A stretch of 64,000 nucleotides of DNA. It comes from GCA-2684655 sp045105235. GTDB taxonomy: Bacteria > Planctomycetota > UBA1135 > UBA2386. The notes beneath the pieces were generated by a model that did not search any database, had not been told where the DNA came from, and saw only the letters and a list, made by a program, of their open reading frames with translations. A program made the position numbers and the translations under genes. The stretch is from the NCBI GenBank assembly GCA_045105235.1, contig JBGCDH010000018.1, forward strand, positions 38,144-102,143. Direction: 5' to 3'. Within the stretch, counting starts at the first letter, position 1, and the number at the start of each line of letters is the position of its first letter. This document shows, in pieces, positions 62,198 to 64,000 of the stretch.

Positions 62198-63187
62198 ATG
62201 ATGGAAACGGGAACACGACTCGCCTGCGCCGCGACTTTCCTTACACTTACGGCACCCAGCCAGACGCCACCGATCGAGTACGAGGGCGTGCTGCAAGGCC
62301 CAGAAAAGAACGTCACCCTGCCCAAACCCAAAGGGTGGGAGTTTGACGAGGCACGAATCACGGCGCCAGCCCGCAAGCGCGGCGTGACGACGGAGATGCT
62401 CTCCACCCGAGCCGAAACGATGGCCTACGGCGAGGTCTTCATCAGCGTCTTTTGGCTGCCCGGAGCCTCGCTGACGCCACGGCTGCAAGCCATCAACGAG
62501 CGCCTCGACCACGCGCGCCGCAACCCCACGAAAGCAAGCGAACGAACACTCGACCTCGAGCCCATCGTCCACGCAACGTATCCGGCCGTACACGAAGAGG
62601 GCTTTACCAAGGCCAAGCCACTGACGATCTACGTCAACGGGGACTCCAACGCACGCGCCAAGCTTCTCCACCAGGACGACGAAGTGGACGTCCTTCGCGA
62701 CACCGGCATGGCCAGGATGGTAGCCCGCGCGGTTCATGCAGATCACAAGGCGGACCGGGCACTATTCGCATCGCAGCTGCACAAAGCCCTCGTCGAGTCC
62801 ATCCTGCCAAGGAGCGAAAAATGGCTGCTTCGCGGCGAAGCTCACTTGGTCTGGGGCGAAACGTACACCGGGCGCAAGCTTCCCTACGTGCGCAATCAGA
62901 GCCTTTACGCGGTCAGCAGGCTGCAGCTGGACCTTGCCGAATGCCGCAAGCGCGCCCTCCAAGACTTCGATTCGAGCGTCACAGAGAGCTGCGCTGGCTG
63001 GCGCGCGTACTTTCGCTTGGCCCCCGGCAAACACAAGAAAGCCTGGAAGGCCTATCTCGCCAACCTACGCACCACGGTCGACGGCGACACCGCATTCGAG
63101 CAGCTGATCGCGTCCCTCGACAGCAAAGACCTGCACCGCGAGGCCCGCAAAGTGCTCTCCAAAAAGTTGAAGCCAGCCGAGAAGTAG
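62198..63187 (+). CDS. Secreted hypothetical protein, 329 aa
   Basis: Starts 12 bases after the YdjM-like gene stop and is probably co-transcribed. The N-terminus TRLACAATFLTLTAPSQTPP is a likely signal peptide. The mature protein is basic and mixed alpha/beta with many Lys, Arg and Ala: VTLPKPKGWEFDEARITAPA, MAYGEVFISVFWLPGASLTP, ARMVARAVHADHKADRALF, YVRNQSLYAVSRLQLDLAEC and HREARKVLSKKLKPAEK. There is no metal or nucleophile motif and no known family. Conserved neighbours in other genomes would be the best clue to its role. Confidence 0.7.
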   Translation: MMETGTRLACAATFLTLTAPSQTPPIEYEGVLQGPEKNVTLPKPKGWEFDEARITAPARKRGVTTEMLSTRAETMAYGEVFISVFWLPGASLTPRLQAINERLDHARRNPTKASERTLDLEPIVHATYPAVHEEGFTKAKPLTIYVNGDSNARAKLLHQDDEVDVLRDTGMARMVARAVHADHKADRALFASQLHKALVESILPRSEKWLLRGEAHLVWGETYTGRKLPYVRNQSLYAVSRLQLDLAECRKRALQDFDSSVTESCAGWRAYFRLAPGKHKKAWKAYLANLRTTVDGDTAFEQLIASLDSKDLHREARKVLSKKLKPAEK

Positions 63188-63254
63188 ACGGCCACGGCGA
63201 CTTCCTCTTACGCTGCGCGAGCTACGTCGTTCGACCCGTCCACTTGGAGGCCCC

Positions 63255-64000
63255 GTGTCCGCCACTGACTCGCCATTCTGGAATCCCAAGACTGAAACGC
63301 TGCCCAAGGAGCAACTGCGCGCGCTGCAGCTGGCCAAACTGCAGCGGCTCGTCGCCCGCGCATGGCACGACTCACCGTTCCATCGGCGCCTCTATGAAAA
63401 AGCCGGTGTCAGCCCCGACCAGATTCGCTCGCTTGACGACCTCCGGCGACTGCCGTTCATGACGCGAGAAGACTGGATGGAATGCCAGGCCAGCAAGCCG
63501 CACTTCGGCGACATGTTGACGCGCCCAGAAGGCGATGCAATTCGCTACCACCTAACGTCTGGAACGTCTGGCCGACAGCCCCTTCGCGTGTTGGACGGCC
63601 GCAAGGACTGGTCGTGGATTGCCGACATGTGGTGCTACGGCTTTTGGGGCTTTGGCATTCGCCCATCGGACAAGGTGTTCTTCGCTTTCAGCTACGGCTC
63701 GTTCATCGGCTTTTGGGGCGCTCACTACTGCTGCGAGAAGATGGGCACGCTGACGCTGGCCTCGGGAAACATGACAACCGAACAGCGCGTCAAACAGATC
63801 GTCGAAATGGGCGTCACCGTCGTCTGCGCAACCCCGACATATGCGCTGCGCATGGGTCAAGCGGCCGAGAAGATGGGCATCGACCTCAAAAAGGACGGCA
63901 AAGTGCGACGCGTCGTGGTGAGCGGCGAGCCGGCCGGCTCCATCCCCGCGGTCAAGCAGATGATCGAGGACATGTGGGGCGGCAAGTGCGGCGACACCGC
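63255..64000 (+). CDS. paaK: Phenylacetate-CoA ligase (PaaK family), 3' partial
   Basis: Starts at GTG 63255 with GGAGG six bases upstream and runs off the window after 248 codons. PaaK-type N-terminal blocks are present: FWNPKTETLPKEQLRALQLA, RAWHDSPFHRRLYEKAGVSP, SLDDLRRLPFMTREDW, and the AMP-binding P-loop YHLTSGTSGRQPLRV. These are followed by DKVFFAFSYGSFIGFWGAHY and RRVVVSGEPAGSIPAVK. It activates phenylacetate or a similar aryl acid with ATP and CoA. The fatty acyl-CoA genes at 45-47 kb may belong to the same metabolism. The exact substrate depends on the missing C-terminal half. Confidence 0.88.
   Translation, partial: MSATDSPFWNPKTETLPKEQLRALQLAKLQRLVARAWHDSPFHRRLYEKAGVSPDQIRSLDDLRRLPFMTREDWMECQASKPHFGDMLTRPEGDAIRYHLTSGTSGRQPLRVLDGRKDWSWIADMWCYGFWGFGIRPSDKVFFAFSYGSFIGFWGAHYCCEKMGTLTLASGNMTTEQRVKQIVEMGVTVVCATPTYALRMGQAAEKMGIDLKKDGKVRRVVVSGEPAGSIPAVKQMIEDMWGGKCGDT

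Overview
The window is a high-GC bacterial chromosome segment with dense genes on both strands. It is most likely from Planctomycetota, probably an uncultured-type lineage. Evidence for this is the DUF1501/DUF1800 pair of secreted proteins, an ECF sigma factor beside a multi-membrane Ser/Thr kinase, an ELWxxDGT-repeat protein, an FG-GAP/ASPIC-UnbV protein, and several secreted proteins with only weak family signatures. This assignment is inference; no rRNA, tRNA, CRISPR array, complete insertion sequence, integrase or phage gene was found.

Layout. 1-9.1 kb: a partial transglutaminase, an enoyl-CoA hydratase, an EamA transporter, then a minus-strand run (methylcrotonyl-CoA carboxylase beta subunit, DUF4262 protein, small membrane protein, unknown protein, isoprenylcysteine methyltransferase-like protein, thioredoxin-like protein). 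The last gene is read here as one frame interrupted by a UGA with a SECIS-like hairpin just downstream, so it is a candidate selenoprotein. 9.3-16.8 kb: envelope and signalling genes: GT2 glycosyltransferase, ECF sigma factor plus kinase, a deacetylase-like/GT2 fusion, a degenerate BY-kinase/ParA-type ATPase and a Wzz-type chain-length protein. 17-22 kb: secreted and small cytoplasmic proteins, a thioesterase and an esterase. 22-32.7 kb: a dicarboxylate/cation symporter, an RND efflux pump with its adaptor, and sbcCD. 32.7-37 kb: a sorbosone dehydrogenase-like lipoprotein, DUF1501 and DUF1800. 37.4-42.5 kb: the tRNA threonylcarbamoyladenosine synthase, an NAD-dependent epimerase, a small secreted protein, an anchored repeat protein and the short ribosomal protein gene rpmG. 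42.6-47.2 kb: a secreted protein, an SDR, then a coupled enoyl-CoA hydratase and acyl-CoA dehydrogenase. 47.2-48.7 kb: motA/motB. 49-63.2 kb: large secreted proteins, a 1-pyrroline-5-carboxylate dehydrogenase, a gene remnant, and a predicted secreted clan CD (caspase/gingipain-like) cysteine peptidase. The window ends inside a phenylacetate-CoA ligase gene.

Two things stand out beyond ordinary annotation. First, the UGA-interrupted thioredoxin-like gene (3187-4305). Second, a small dispersed palindromic element, not tied to any gene, whose end is CTAGTGTAGTGC. It occurs near 4.4, 37.3 and 58.6 kb, with a lone end at 32.75 kb, and in two places its CTAG end supplies the stop codon of the neighbouring gene. 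In-frame minisatellites also recur in unrelated genes, and several proteins keep a family fold while losing catalytic residues (deacetylase, BY-kinase, MotB C-terminus).
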